This document shows, one piece after another, positions 38,865 through 49,538 of a stretch of 64,000 nucleotides of DNA. Source of the DNA: Cerioporus squamosus (taxonomy: Eukaryota; Basidiomycota; Agaricomycetes; Polyporales; Polyporaceae); assembly GCA_022592435.1 (NCBI GenBank), contig JABYQS010000041.1, positions 180,972-244,971 on the forward strand, given 5' to 3'. Position 1 is the first letter of the stretch, and the number at the start of each line of letters is the position of its first letter. A model generated the notes under the pieces. It did no database searches, was not told where the DNA came from, and saw nothing but the letters and a program-made list of their open reading frames with translations. Position numbers and translations under genes: made by a program.

Positions 38865-39640
38865 AGACGAAGAATCATGATGCTACGATGTCGCCGTTGA
38901 CCCGTTCCGTTTGTTCGGCCCCTACTAACGTATCTAATTATTTGTCTATTGTCCGTTGGTGGCTGAGCGCAAGTGGACATGGCGTACCGCTGTCCTTGAC
39001 TGCCGGTGATGGCTAGCCCACTAGCAGACTCGTCCCTCGCAGATGGCCTCGTAGAATGGACGCTACTCGATTGATACACGGATCACACAACTCTTTGTGG
39101 CCCACTCCCGCCACGCGATGCCGATCCTGCTCGACTGATCTGCCGGTTGTGGTCCACGGAGGCTGCGATCCTGTGAGTGCGGGTATCCAGCAAAACTCTA
39201 ACTTGAACTCTAATCGCCGTTCTTCACCGACGCTGACGACTCACTGACAGGAAGGCCGCACTGTGCTGTGCTCCCCATTCCACCGTGGCTGACTTCCTGC
39301 GTTTCATTGTGGGCCTTGTAGACCACATTTCTAAAGTTGTCGTGGGCGGCCGTGGCGGCTGCTTCTGGCACTGATATGGCGAGAGCCTATTCGGACTTAG
39401 TACTGAGGTATGCAGATATTGTCATACAACTTTGGGTTTCAGGACCGTCAGTGCATGCGGATATGCTACGGGCTGCACGATGAACATCGGCTATGCAGGT
39501 TGATCGTAAGGAGTCTCTCTACCACATGGACACTCACGGCACGCATAACAGGTGGTCGCAGACGAAGGTGAACAGCACTGGGTCCTCACAGCAGAGCATC
39601 CTCTCTCCACTCTTCTCACAACCGCCACGAGTCGCACGAC
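38865..39640. other. Spacer before the small secreted protein gene
   Basis: Nothing with family resemblance is seen on either strand. It contains the 3' UTR of DUF6534 gene A and the promoter of the small secreted protein gene. No clear TATA box was identified. Confidence 0.45.
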
Positions 39641-40204
39641 ATGCGCTACGCTCAGGTCATCCTCTCCACCCTCGCAGTCGTCGCAGCCGTCCTCGCCAGT
39701 CCTTTCCCTGGCGAGGCTATCGAAGCACGCTATATCCCGCCCAAGGAATGGGTAGCGATTTCGAAGACCGACGGTCACATCTCAGCGACCGAAGGCTCTC
39801 CCAACGGGCTGTACATCGTGCACAACGAGACGCACGCCGCCTTCTACGGCGAGGTCTCCGCCGAGCAACTCGCTTCTGCCCAGTAAGTCCTGCCCCTTCT
39901 TCTCTCCGACGTGCACGACGCTGAGCTGCGATTCTGCACATAGGACCCTGGTAGCAGGACCGGTCCCAGAGGAGTTCGCCTGCGACCCGACGTGCAACGG
40001 GCAGCAGAACGCATCTATTACCTCTACAACTCCGTGTACGCCTTCGGGTGCGACTCCGGCAACGAGCAGTCGACGACTGGCAGCGACTACTGGGCCGCGT
40101 ACTCTTGCGTGGACCACAACTGCGGCACTACGCAGAGCGGGTGGGACGGTATCAGTGACTGGAAGGTGACGTACGGACGGGAGTTGGGGAGCTTCGGATG
40201 CTGA
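39641..40204 (+). CDS. Small secreted cysteine-containing protein
   Basis: Two exons (39641-39882 and 39958-40204) give 162 aa. Residues 1-19 form a classic signal peptide (M-R-Y-A-Q followed by I-L-S-T-L-A-V-V-A-A-V-L-A, then S-P). The mature part has G-L-Y-I-V-H-N and a C-terminal half with four cysteines (F-G-C-D, Y-S-C-V-D, N-C-G and the C-terminal F-G-C), compatible with two disulphides. I chose the acceptor at 39957 because it keeps the aromatic, cysteine-containing C-terminal frame. An alternative acceptor at 39943 leads into a Thr/Ser/Arg-rich frame that lacks the pattern. The function is unknown; small secreted proteins of this size occur widely in agaricomycetes, some in host or substrate interaction. 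Confidence 0.7.
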
Positions 40205-40508
40205 AGGATGAGGGATGGGGGCTGATTGTAGAACTGAATTCTACTGAAGCTCGATAGTGACTGTAGGACTACTTAGGCTGTAGAATTGACTACCTAGGCT
40301 TGCTGGGCTGGGCGGTAGCTTTTTTCCCATTGGGTTAATATTGACGCACCCGTTGCGCACCCGCTTCAACTTGCGCCAGTAGCTCTTCGCGGTCTGGTAT
40401 CATCTGTCCGAGCCGCTGCGCGCAAGTCGAGTCGAACAACGTCACTTGCCAAATTGGGCTGGACACCGCCGGCGATAGACGCCGACTACTGCATACGGGA
40501 ATTTGTCT

Positions 40509-40523
40509 GGAAAGTTCGGGACA
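40509..40523 (+). promoter_or_regulatory. Heat-shock-element-like site 1
   Basis: The sequence ggaaagttcgggaca gives consecutive 5-bp units nGAAn-nTTCn-nGAnn. The first two are perfect inverted HSE pentamers and the third has one mismatch. It lies about 180 bases before the BAG gene ATG. Binding by Hsf1 is inferred, and fits an Hsp70 co-chaperone gene downstream. Confidence 0.5.
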
Positions 40524-40572
40524 TGGCTCCGCCCGCCTTGTGGCCGCTTTTGGAGCGTTGGCGGTCGGGAGA

Positions 40573-40582
40573 GTTCTGGAAG
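40573..40582 (+). promoter_or_regulatory. Heat-shock-element-like site 2
   Basis: The sequence gttctggaag forms the tail-to-tail pair nTTCn-nGAAn with both pentamers perfect. It is about 47 bases upstream of the TATA box and 55 bases downstream of site 1. An imperfect third copy (ctctggaac) lies at about 40604-40612. Confidence 0.5.
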
Positions 40583-40628
40583 CAGAGGACGACGGCCTGA
40601 AGCCTCTGGAACATGGCGTGGAGGTGCG

Positions 40629-40635
40629 TTATATA
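40629..40635 (+). promoter_or_regulatory. TATA box of the BAG-domain gene
   Basis: The sequence ttatata is placed 61-67 bases before the ATG at 40696, the same spacing as in the GAPDH gene of this window. It supports the ATG at 40696 rather than the in-frame ATG at 40540, which would lie upstream of the TATA box. Confidence 0.6.
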
Positions 40636-40695
40636 CCCTGCCCCAGTCGCTGCGCCCGCTCACCAACCTCTACCACATACCACCACATTCACGAC

Positions 40696-42945
40696 ATGTT
40701 CCCCTACTACTACCACCCTACTACCCCTTCAGACTCCGAGTACCTCCGTGCCCTCGCCGAGGAGCGTGCTGCCCGCGAGCAGTATGCCGCAGCCCGTCGC
40801 GCGCAGGAGGAAGCCCGTCAACGCGCTGCTCGTGCTCGTGCAGCACGTCGGGCATACGCCTCGCCCTACAACTCCTACCACGAGGACGACTATAACCTCG
40901 GCGACCCACTCGACTACGACATGGACCTCGGCCTCGACGACGGCGCGTACTACCCTCGCCAGCGTCCGATGAGCTACGGAGGTCCCTCGCCCTCGCGGCC
41001 ATACGGCTACACGCCAAGCTACGGCACGCCAAGCTTTGGCTACGGTCTCGACCCATACCAGCAGCGTGCGCTCTTGGAGGAGCAGCGGAGGAGGGAGTTG
41101 CTTGAAGAGCAGAGGAGGAGAGAGCTGCTGGAGTTGGAGAGGGAGAAGGAGCGTCGCCGGTTGGAGGAGGAGCGCATCCGGAGGATCTTGCAGGAGGAGC
41201 GCCAGCGCGAGGAGGCCGCGCGACAGAAGATGCTCGAGGAGGAACGGATGCGCCGCGCCTTGGAGGAGGAGAAGCTGAGGCGCGCTATGGAGGAGGAGCG
41301 AATCCGGCGCGCTCTGCTCGAGGAAGAAGAGGCTCGCAGGGAGCGCGATCGCGGTCACTTGCGCTCCCAGTCTCAGCAGGCATCCCTCGAGCCCCTTCTT
41401 CGTGCTCTCGGGCTCGTACCCCCTACAGGCTCTGATTCCGAGTCGGAGAAGGTGAGCATACATTTTTCGCCATGGTGCTCGGGTTCGATGCTAACGTACT
41501 CGCAGGAGAAGCCTCGCGGACGTCCATCCCAGGGCCCCCGTCGAAACGTTGCCCCATCACCGAGTCCCATCCGCCCATACCCCTTCGGTCGCACGGCTCA
41601 ACGGCCTGAGGCCCCGCGTCCTTCTAACAAGCCGTCATCTCCAACATCCACCTCTGCCTCCACTTCCATCCCCATCACATCACCCAGGTCCGCTCCCAAG
41701 GCCAAGCCCGCATCTCCCAAGCCCCAGCCCGCACCCCCCGCAAACGCGAAGCCCACCGAGGAGCAGCTCGCCGCCGCCGAGAAGATCCAGGAAGCCTACC
41801 GCGCCTACTCCTCGCGCAAGGCCGCGCTCAAGTCCGTCGCGAGCCTGCGCAAGCGCTTCCTGACCGCGCGCAACGGCTTCACGCTCCCCAACGCGCTCGA
41901 CTACGACATCCCCACGAACGGCCGCGTCCCGACCTCCGTCTCCGTCTCACCCGAGGCTGCGCGCGATCTCCCGTCGCCCTCGGCGCTCGAGACGGAGGAC
42001 CCATTCGAGAACGTGCCCCGGCTCGCGTACACTCCCACGAACGCGCCCCTGCACGCGTACGAGGAGGAGCTGAATCGCATCCTCAGCGCGCTCGATGCCG
42101 TCGAGAGCCGCGGCGACCAGGGCGTGCGCGCGGCGAGGCGCGAGCTGGCGCGGGCGGTCGAGCGCGAGGCTGAGCGCGTCGAGCGCTGGAGGGCTGTCGT
42201 CTGGAACTGGTGGACGCAGCACAACGCGGAGAAGGAGAAGGCTGCCGAGCCCGCTCAACCCCAGGCCTCCCAGCCCGCCGAAGCAAAGATGGACGTCGAG
42301 CCTCCCGAGCAGTCCACCTCAAACCAGCCCGCTGCGGAAGGCACGACCACAGAGGCGGCCCCGATGGAAGTCGAACCCGAGTCCGCACCAGAATCCACCC
42401 CCGCTCCCGCTCCCGCCGCCGACGTCCCATCCTCGACACCCGCAGTCCCATCACCTTCGGTCGCCGTGGCGGCGGCCGAATCCCCCGCCCCCGAAGTTGA
42501 CATCCCCGACGCCGACGCGGTCGAGTCCCAGCTCGCCCCGCCGCAGATCGTCGTCGAGCCCCCATCGCGCGCCGAGCCTGCCGCCGACGCCGACGTGCCC
42601 GTGTCCGAGGCGGAGGAGCCCCAGACTCAGTCCTTCTCCGTGCCGATCACCGAGCCCGCGACCTCGGATGAGGCGCACGCCGAAGGCACCCCCGCACCTG
42701 AGCCTGAGCGGCCAGCGACGCCCGCGCTGAGCCACGAGGGCGAGGGCGAGATGGAGGTCGAGCCGGAGGAGGCGATGACGCCCCCGCCGAGCGCGCCCTC
42801 GCCGCTCGTGTCTGTCGAGCCCGCTGTGGCAGATCCGGAGGCGAAGGACCCGCAGCACCAGCAGCAGCAAGAGAGCCAGCCGACGCCGAAGCGACCGCCA
42901 CAGCCGTCGGTGGCGGATGAGCAGGAGGAGATGGAGATGGCATGA
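40696..42945 (+). CDS. BAG-domain co-chaperone with IQ-like motif and coiled coil
   Basis: Predicted regulator of Hsp70, acting as a nucleotide exchange factor. Exons 40696-41451 and 41506-42945 give 731 aa. Order of features: Tyr-rich N-terminus; alanine/arginine/glutamate helix; a long coiled coil of E-E-Q-R-R-R-E-L-L-type repeats (about residues 115-230); Pro/Ser linker; an IQ-like helix (A-A-E-K-I-Q-E-A-Y-R-A-Y, about 345); a BAG-like three-helix region (L-H-A-Y-E-E-E-L-N-R-I-L-S-A-L-D-A-V onward, about 435-490); and a long acidic Pro/Ala/Glu-rich tail. The 54-nt intron is a multiple of three and contains no stop, so retaining it would add 18 residues. The site arrangement upstream suggests heat-shock control. 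The BAG identity is good; the partner is inferred. Confidence 0.82.
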   Translation: MFPYYYHPTTPSDSEYLRALAEERAAREQYAAARRAQEEARQRAARARAARRAYASPYNSYHEDDYNLGDPLDYDMDLGLDDGAYYPRQRPMSYGGPSPSRPYGYTPSYGTPSFGYGLDPYQQRALLEEQRRRELLEEQRRRELLELEREKERRRLEEERIRRILQEERQREEAARQKMLEEERMRRALEEEKLRRAMEEERIRRALLEEEEARRERDRGHLRSQSQQASLEPLLRALGLVPPTGSDSESEKVSIHFSPWCSGSMLTYSQEKPRGRPSQGPRRNVAPSPSPIRPYPFGRTAQRPEAPRPSNKPSSPTSTSASTSIPITSPRSAPKAKPASPKPQPAPPANAKPTEEQLAAAEKIQEAYRAYSSRKAALKSVASLRKRFLTARNGFTLPNALDYDIPTNGRVPTSVSVSPEAARDLPSPSALETEDPFENVPRLAYTPTNAPLHAYEEELNRILSALDAVESRGDQGVRAARRELARAVEREAERVERWRAVVWNWWTQHNAEKEKAAEPAQPQASQPAEAKMDVEPPEQSTSNQPAAEGTTTEAAPMEVEPESAPESTPAPAPAADVPSSTPAVPSPSVAVAAAESPAPEVDIPDADAVESQLAPPQIVVEPPSRAEPAADADVPVSEAEEPQTQSFSVPITEPATSDEAHAEGTPAPEPERPATPALSHEGEGEMEVEPEEAMTPPPSAPSPLVSVEPAVADPEAKDPQHQQQQESQPTPKRPPQPSVADEQEEMEMA

Positions 42946-43685
42946 AGGATGAAGGAAGGAGCTGAGGATGTCTTGGTCTTGTTGGATATCGAGCATTCTT
43001 CGAACACTCTGCTCGCTCTTGTTCGCATTTTAGTGTACTTGTAGGACATACATATGGGACTTTTTGCATCATCTATGTCTTCACTACTCTCTGTAATCAA
43101 TGCATCTTATACCACCTCTACGTATGCGTGCGTGAGTTCTGTTATAAATCGACTGAGTTGCATTATGAGTCGTCCGAGAGTGCTCTTCGAGCTTTGAGAC
43201 TCCTACTACTACTGGCTCCGGATACGGATGGGCTTCGTCAATCCCTCCGCGGAGCGCAAGTGAAGCAGCGCAGGCCGATAGGAAGTTCGCGGGAGGGCTG
43301 GCTAGACTCAGTCGTCAGTCACCGGTGACTACCTACAGGCACAGCTCAGAAAGATCTAGTACTAGTGAGTTCTCTGATGCCCACACAAACCACATGAGAG
43401 CGTTGATGAAACTTCAGGTCAACGCGGCTTGATAGGTACCAATGGATAGTGTTCTCGTCGGCGGTACACACTGCATACCTGAGGCTGCGCTCATCCCAAG
43501 CTTGAGGCCCCCTGTCGCACGGTGGACCTCAACGCGTCCACAATTCGGATTCGTGGGCGCGGCGCCGGGAGCGATCCGTTCTTGGGGGTTGGGGTGGGCG
43601 GTCCATCACGCCTGAGCAAAGAAGCTTTCCGGCGAGGCGCCACCGCAGTGCCAGCGGGCGACGATGCACAGGCGGGATCCCGTCA
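42946..43685. other. Convergent spacer, BAG gene / DUF6534 gene B
   Basis: The two flanking genes end here from opposite sides. No gene is recognised in the roughly 740 bases. The left end is A/T-rich 3' UTR-like sequence. Confidence 0.5.
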
Positions 43686-46062
43686 CTAGAGCATAACTCT
43701 CGCCCAGTCGGAACTCAAAGCATGGAAAATTAAGTTAGGGCCTCTGGCCTCTGCATAATACAGAACGCATATGTTATTTATCACTGCAGTGGCCTGAACC
43801 GTCTTAGATGAACCCCTTGTCCCCGGGCCCCATTCCGGACTCGACCTTCGAAATGACCGAGTCGTCCCTTCCCTCTCCGTCTGCACGTTGATCGTGATCC
43901 TCTCCGGCATCGTGTCGGGCTCCTGTAAGGGGGAGGAGAACCGGGAATAGGGGAAACAGCAGGAATTAACGTCAGAGGTGGACTGGTATCATGCCAGTGC
44001 AGGGGAAAGACGGACCTCGGGGACGTTCCATCTCTGGACGGTAGCTAGGCGGCGCGCATGGGCAATAGACCGAACGGCTGCGCCGCTGTGTATCATGAAG
44101 CCGTCGTTACTTCCCAGGGTACGAGAGTTGAGCCTGCCGCGCCGGATCATGAGTTCGCTTGACGGGGTGCGGGAAGTACGAAGAGTATACATACACGCTC
44201 ATGAGCGTCGTCGCGTAGACTGAACGGTGTCGAGAGTCGGTCAGTTAGTTCGCGATTTCGACAGACCACCGGTACTGCTTACTCTTGGTGGTCACAGCAT
44301 GCACTGCAGACCAGTAGAGATTGTTGGCTGTCGAGAGTACCTTGCAGCATGTCGAGTCAATAACGATGTTGGTGAAGCTCGACTGCCAGGGGGACCTACG
44401 AGGATGAATACCACCAGGTCCAGGATGCTAGGGAAGAATCGAGCGACGTGAGCAGGCCGTCCTCGCAACGGAAGCTGCAAAACATACAGAACAAGTAGCC
44501 CTATGCTCATCTGTCAAGACTCGCTGCGAGACGGTGTGATAGGACATTTACGACGTACCGGTATTGGTGAAGTACACCGTCACGTTGTCCCAGATCGAAG
44601 CCGGTCTGCGGAACCTCGTGAATCCGCCACCGAAGAGATACTAACCACAACAAGGTACACACCGTTCGTGCGTAGCACGTCCGTTATACATCACAGCCAG
44701 CAACGCGCCGGTGATGGACAGGTCGGCCAATGTACCCGCCCCGAAACACAGTGCGATCAGCCACTGTCGAGCCAGTTAGACCGAGTGGTGGGTCATAGAG
44801 ATAGAGCATCTCTCGTACTTTCTTCGAGAAATAGGCGGGTCCTCCGAGCTGGAACCTATACTCTGCTGAGTTTCCGATGGCCCGAGAGAGTCGAGTATTA
44901 TACGCACCCTCTGACGCTCATCACTGAGGGTTATCGTGAGCACATACAACAAGGAGGTACAAACAGCCGTACGCACCAATTCCGAGCACTGCGGATATGT
45001 ATGAGTGTTACGCAAGTATCGTGGAAGTGACCTCGTACGGGACACTCACCAAGTTCCACCACATGAAAGGCGGTCTTCGAGCGAGGGGGATGATCAGTTT
45101 GCTTGCAGTATGCTACAAAGGAGAGCGACACTCACGGCGAAGACCGCGAGGAATCTCAGGCGGGATTTGACTGCGCGCTCGGTCAGTATGCAAACGCCAT
45201 CAACGATGTTGTGGCGAGCGTACGTTTCCAGATTCGCAAGATGAAGAAGCTGCGCGAAAGATATGGCTTCAGTGAGCTCGTCTAAGCGAAAGAGTGTTGG
45301 TTGCACGCGTACATATGGGTGGCAATGCCAATGAGAACCTGATAGTACTATTCAGTCATGTAGCAGAGCATAGAGCGCGATGACATACCGCACAAACAGA
45401 CAGCAGCTATGGAAGTTCAGTGATCAGCGGCGCATTGGAGCATGAACAAGGGAGGAGCACTCGCGTTTGCAGACCTGGAATCGAGTTGATTGGTTGCTCG
45501 CGTTCAACAGGTGAAGTACTTACCAAGGCAAGTAGAGGACAATATCCAGTATCTGCGCATACTTCGTGACGAGATCGTGGTAGCTGCGGTATAAGTCCGT
45601 GAGCTCGCTCCGTGCGTCAAGAGGTGCTGTACACAACGTACCTGTAGTGGATGTCGCAGACGGTCCGGAACGACTCCAGAACCCTGCGCGCGACCCTTGA
45701 GATATTGTCAGGACTAATCAGGGCAGAATGCAGCTTACACGATGATAGGTACCTTGATCAAAAGGTTCTCTTAGCCAAGCATAGGATTGAATGCATGCCA
45801 AACTCACTAGAGTCTTCATGAAAGCCCCGTCTGTCGGGTAAAGCCGCATGTAGCGATAGGCCTGATGCAACAAGACCCCATAAAGCCTGCGATTACCGGT
45901 GTGGCCCTCTCAGCCATAGACCTGGGATGCCGATTCGGACACTTACACGGTGCCGACGAATGAACCCAACAGCATAGCACCATTGGTCTTGGACAGGAAA
46001 GAAGACGGGTCGCCGAGAAGGCTGCCCAGAGCCTCAGTGCTGTCTCGAGGAAGTGCGACCAT
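43686..46062 (-). CDS. DUF6534 seven-helix membrane protein, paralogue B
   Basis: Second DUF6534 copy, on the reverse strand. Exons read G-A-M-L-L-G-S-F-V-G-T-V then L-Y-G-V-L-L-H-Q-A-Y-R-Y, V-C-D-I-H-Y-R, Y-H-D-L-V-T-K-Y-A, a 10-nt exon (45474-45465) followed by a GC-AG intron (45464-45407), I-A-T-H-I-F-F-I-L-R-I-W, L-A-D-L-S-I-T-G-A-L-L, N-L-Y-W-S-A-V, Y-A-T-T-L-M-S-V-L-N-S-R and R-I-T-I-N-V-Q-T-E. All can be spliced in frame. Unlike copies A and C it lacks a stop soon after the N-V-Q-T-E motif and continues about 55 residues to 43686, so its tail is longer. The start is placed at 46062; an in-frame ATG at 46152 would add 30 residues. Function is unknown. Confidence 0.78.
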
Positions 46063-47349
46063 ATCTGCGCGCGCAATATTTGTGCCTTCTCTGTAGAACG
46101 GGTTGAGGGAACTGAGATAGGATGAATTGAGGTGTTCCGCGGGCTCGCTCACTATATGCGAAACGAAGGTCCTTAAGATCCTTGCGATATGGAGCCCACG
46201 GGTACAGCATCTTAATGTTCCAGATCATCAAGGGTGTCCTCCCGATGTCTCCGCGGTGACGCCTACCACAGAATGTTGCGGGAAGATGTGTACCCAAAAG
46301 ATGTAGTCAACGCTTCGTGGCCGCGGCGCGCGTGTGAACGCATTCTGCTCTAAGTAGTATCCCTGACAGGCAAGATAAGTATGCTAAACGAGTGCCCTGC
46401 GTCAGGAGGAACACGTCCTATAAGTTGTGGAATGCACAGCCAACCGTAGGATAGCTCTCACCTGACTCGCAGCGTACCATACATCGTAGATGATTCGTCT
46501 CACTCGTCAGCGGAGAGGTGCGCGCGTGGTGATGCGCTCGAGGCTTCTCGTGAGCCTCGTGAGGAGGTAAACGCCTTGAAGTCAAATCAACGCTGTTAGA
46601 TCACTTTATATTGACGTCGGTGTGAAGTTCAAGGGGTAAGGACTTCAAACTTCTGTGGGCAGCGATGGCCCGGGCGCCCTGATACGCGCTACAGCCTGAG
46701 GGCGTCGGCGTTGCACAGGATGTCAGGCACTTGTCAAGCTCAAAAATCCGAGTATAGTCGTAAGTAGAACGCATGAGATGCGCTATAACGAACTTCCGTC
46801 GGTCTTCGTGGATGCACCCTCGGCATAGCGAGTCACGGACAGCCAAGATCAGTGTGTCGACGGCATCCAGTACAGTCGAGTCGTTCTGCGGCTGAGGTTG
46901 GTTGAATATCACGCACCTTTCGAGGAGTCCAACAACATTTTCAGTCAGGTGGTGCCGTATGTTTTAGTGTCCAGTCAGTGGTGATTCGAGTGAGCAAGTG
47001 ACAAGTCGAGAGAGGAGCGCACCGGCCGGGTTTGCTGGCGGTCAGGCGCTTCTTCAAGCGCCGGATCGAGATAGCGTTTATACCAGTCTCCGCCCTGGGA
47101 CAACGAGGACTGTCGTCGATCGCGCTACCGCTTGACGCGATACAAGGCTTGCAGTAGAATCCGAATCCTATGTAAATACTACATAGGATCACACAGAGAA
47201 TGTGTTAAAGTATTGAACATAGTTCGGAGGTTGCGACACTGGCTAGCAGGCCACTAGCTGACTTACAATCGAGTTGGCTTAAATACGCACAGCGATGATC
47301 CCTGCGATAACCCTACCGCGCTCGATACATTCAAACTACACTTGGTTGC
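46063..47349. other. Spacer between DUF6534 genes B and C
   Basis: Both neighbours are on the minus strand, so it holds the promoter of gene B and the 3' UTR of gene C. Minus-strand ORFs at 46601-46912 and 46941-47192 have no recognisable domain and cannot be joined confidently; they may be a degraded gene. Confidence 0.4.
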
Positions 47350-49538
47350 TCAAAACATGGGCGAGCATTTGCCACTGTCGTGGCCCGACATGTCGTCTCC
47401 TCTCTCCGTCTGAACATTGATGGTAATATGTGTCGGTCTCGTGTCAAGCTCCTGCCCGGCAATGCATGCGGTCAGCAAAGTCGCAAATATAGTGAGATAT
47501 GCCAAAAACCTCAGGGATGTTCCACTGCTGAATGGTGGCAAGGCGGCCCGCCGAGCGATAGAGTGCAGAGGTCCGCCGTTGATCACTCGGAGTTCTTTTC
47601 CGGACTCCAGAGTCCGCGAGTTGAGTCTGCAGCAGGGTATTATTATCCTGAGCACTGAGGCTGTCGAGGAAGTGCACATACACACTAAACAAGGTGATAG
47701 CGTACACTGCATCGCTCGGTAAGTCAGCGGAGCGCAGAAGCTGAAGAGTGGTGTGCCACATACTCCTCGCGTTGATCAGCTGGATCGCCCCGTAGTTGAC
47801 GTTGCTATGTGGAGACACGGCCTAAGAGGTTTCTCAGTCGAGAAGAGTCCCACTGCTATGATTGCCGCTGCTCACCAGGATTAAGGTCGCCATGTCAAGA
47901 ACACTTCAAACGAAGGTCATCAGCAATCGATCCATCAGGGTTCGAGAGAGATAATATCATACAGGACCAGGATCCCTGTCATTGCGTTTCGAGTGAGCGG
48001 GGTACGTTCTCGCTGTGACGGAGCACTTACCAGTGTTCACGAGGTATGCCGCGACCTTGTCGGCAATTGACATGTTCCTGGTGGTAAGATAGGTTCACTT
48101 GTTCATCTTCGAGCTGAGAGGACTAAGCCATACCGATTCCGATAGCTGCGTCCTTGATATATCACGCAGAGAAGTGCTCCAGAGATCGAGATGTCAGCGG
48201 AGACATTGAGCGCGAAACATGTGCCGATGATCCACTAGAGGAGGCGGACGCCGAGATGAGTCCTGCGCAATGGGCCACTGAACGCTTGCACTAACACTCA
48301 CAATCTTCGTAGTAAATGCCGCGGGCGAGTTTAGAATGAATCTGTATCGTGTGATCAGTGATGAAGACGTGTGATTGGCGACATGTTGAACGGACCCTCT
48401 GACAGTCACGGCTTGCGAGATCTATCAGTGGAAGCTCATGGGGATCAGCCAAGGCGGTCGCTCACCAGTGCCAAACCCTGGACATAACATAAGTCAACGG
48501 AGTACGTCTCGAGGTCCATACAATGACTCACCGGTCCCCGCGATGTGGAAGACTCCCTGGAGAAGAACGCAAGTTTAGGCACGTCGACGCAAATGGGATA
48601 TAGGCTGCTCACAGCAAGGACAGACAGCAGTCTGTACGGGCCTCCAACTGAGCGAAAGCAATCGTGAGATCATGACACGCACATCGGGACGAGAAAGACG
48701 TACTCATCCAGACACGTCGGATGAAGAAGCTGCGTGGGACCCATCAATGCACGTTCATAATCGCAGAACTTGAGACTCACATGTGCGTGACAGACGCAGC
48801 AGTGATCTACACGGGATTAGTATGTCATCAGCTTGCCACGAACGTCAGTACATACCCCGACAATGGGTAAAAGCTGCGCAGACGTGGCATATGCGTCAGT
48901 AGTCAGCATGCACGGGATATCATGGTGAGTGGGATACCCACATTCCCAGACCTAAAGCACTGTCAGCAGTGTGCGTTTCGCAGATAGCTGACCAACCTAC
49001 CACACGTTATGGAGAAATGCATTGGGGCTTGCATAGTTGCTCACGAATGTGTGATAGCTAAGGAAGTAAGTGAGACCCATATCGGTACGAATCGAGTTGA
49101 CGGGCCTACCAGTAGTGGATACTGCACACGGTATAAATGGTCTCCAGCAGTCTACATCGTCCACGAGTGTAAGTGAGACCATATACGTGTCTTGCTCAAT
49201 GAGGGACGACTCACATGACGATGGGAACCTGCCAGATAGGCCGGGATATCAGTCCGAAACTGCGACAGTAATCGCCGAAAGAATCTCACCAGCACCCGGA
49301 TGAAAAGCAGGTCACTTGAGCAGAGCCGCAGATACCGGTAAGCCTGGTGAAGTAGGAGTCCGTACAATCTAGAGGACTGAATGAGCTCTTGCCATAAACT
49401 CGGAAGTCTGGAGGCCCACGAGAGACGTACTCACAAGCAACTGATGAAAGAAGCAACCAAAATCGGACCCTCTGTCTGAGAAAAGATCGACGACAGCTCC
49501 GCGACAGACGGCGCAGCCGCAGTGCCGTTAGCGTCCAT
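47350..49538 (-). CDS. DUF6534 seven-helix membrane protein, paralogue C, frameshifted near the 3' end
   Basis: Third copy, closest in layout to A. Exons give M-D-A-N-G, A-S-F-I-S-C-L-L-Y-G-L-L-L-H-Q-A-Y-R-Y, T-V-C-S-I-H-Y-W, a 10-nt exon (48951-48942), F-F-I-R-R-V-W-M, A-D-I-S-I-S-G-A-L-L, A-Y-L-V-N-T-G-I-L-V, Y-A-I-T-L-F-S-V-L-N-S-R and G-G-P-L-H-S-I-A-R. There it departs from A and B: one base is missing at about 47550, so the expected R-L-A-T-I-Q-Q-W-N segment is out of frame. If the last intron (58 nt, poor donor gttttt) is retained, the frame returns and the normal tail (H-I-T-I-N-V-Q-T-E) is read to 47350. It could be a working variant or an early pseudogene. The usual L-Y-W-A-A signature is also altered. 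Confidence 0.7.

Larger units (their letters stand above)
40205..40695. other. Promoter interval of the BAG-domain gene
   Basis: The stretch contains the secreted-protein 3' UTR on the left and, from about 40500, two heat-shock-element-like sites and a TATA box (listed separately) before the BAG gene ATG at 40696. No additional gene is seen. Confidence 0.55.
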
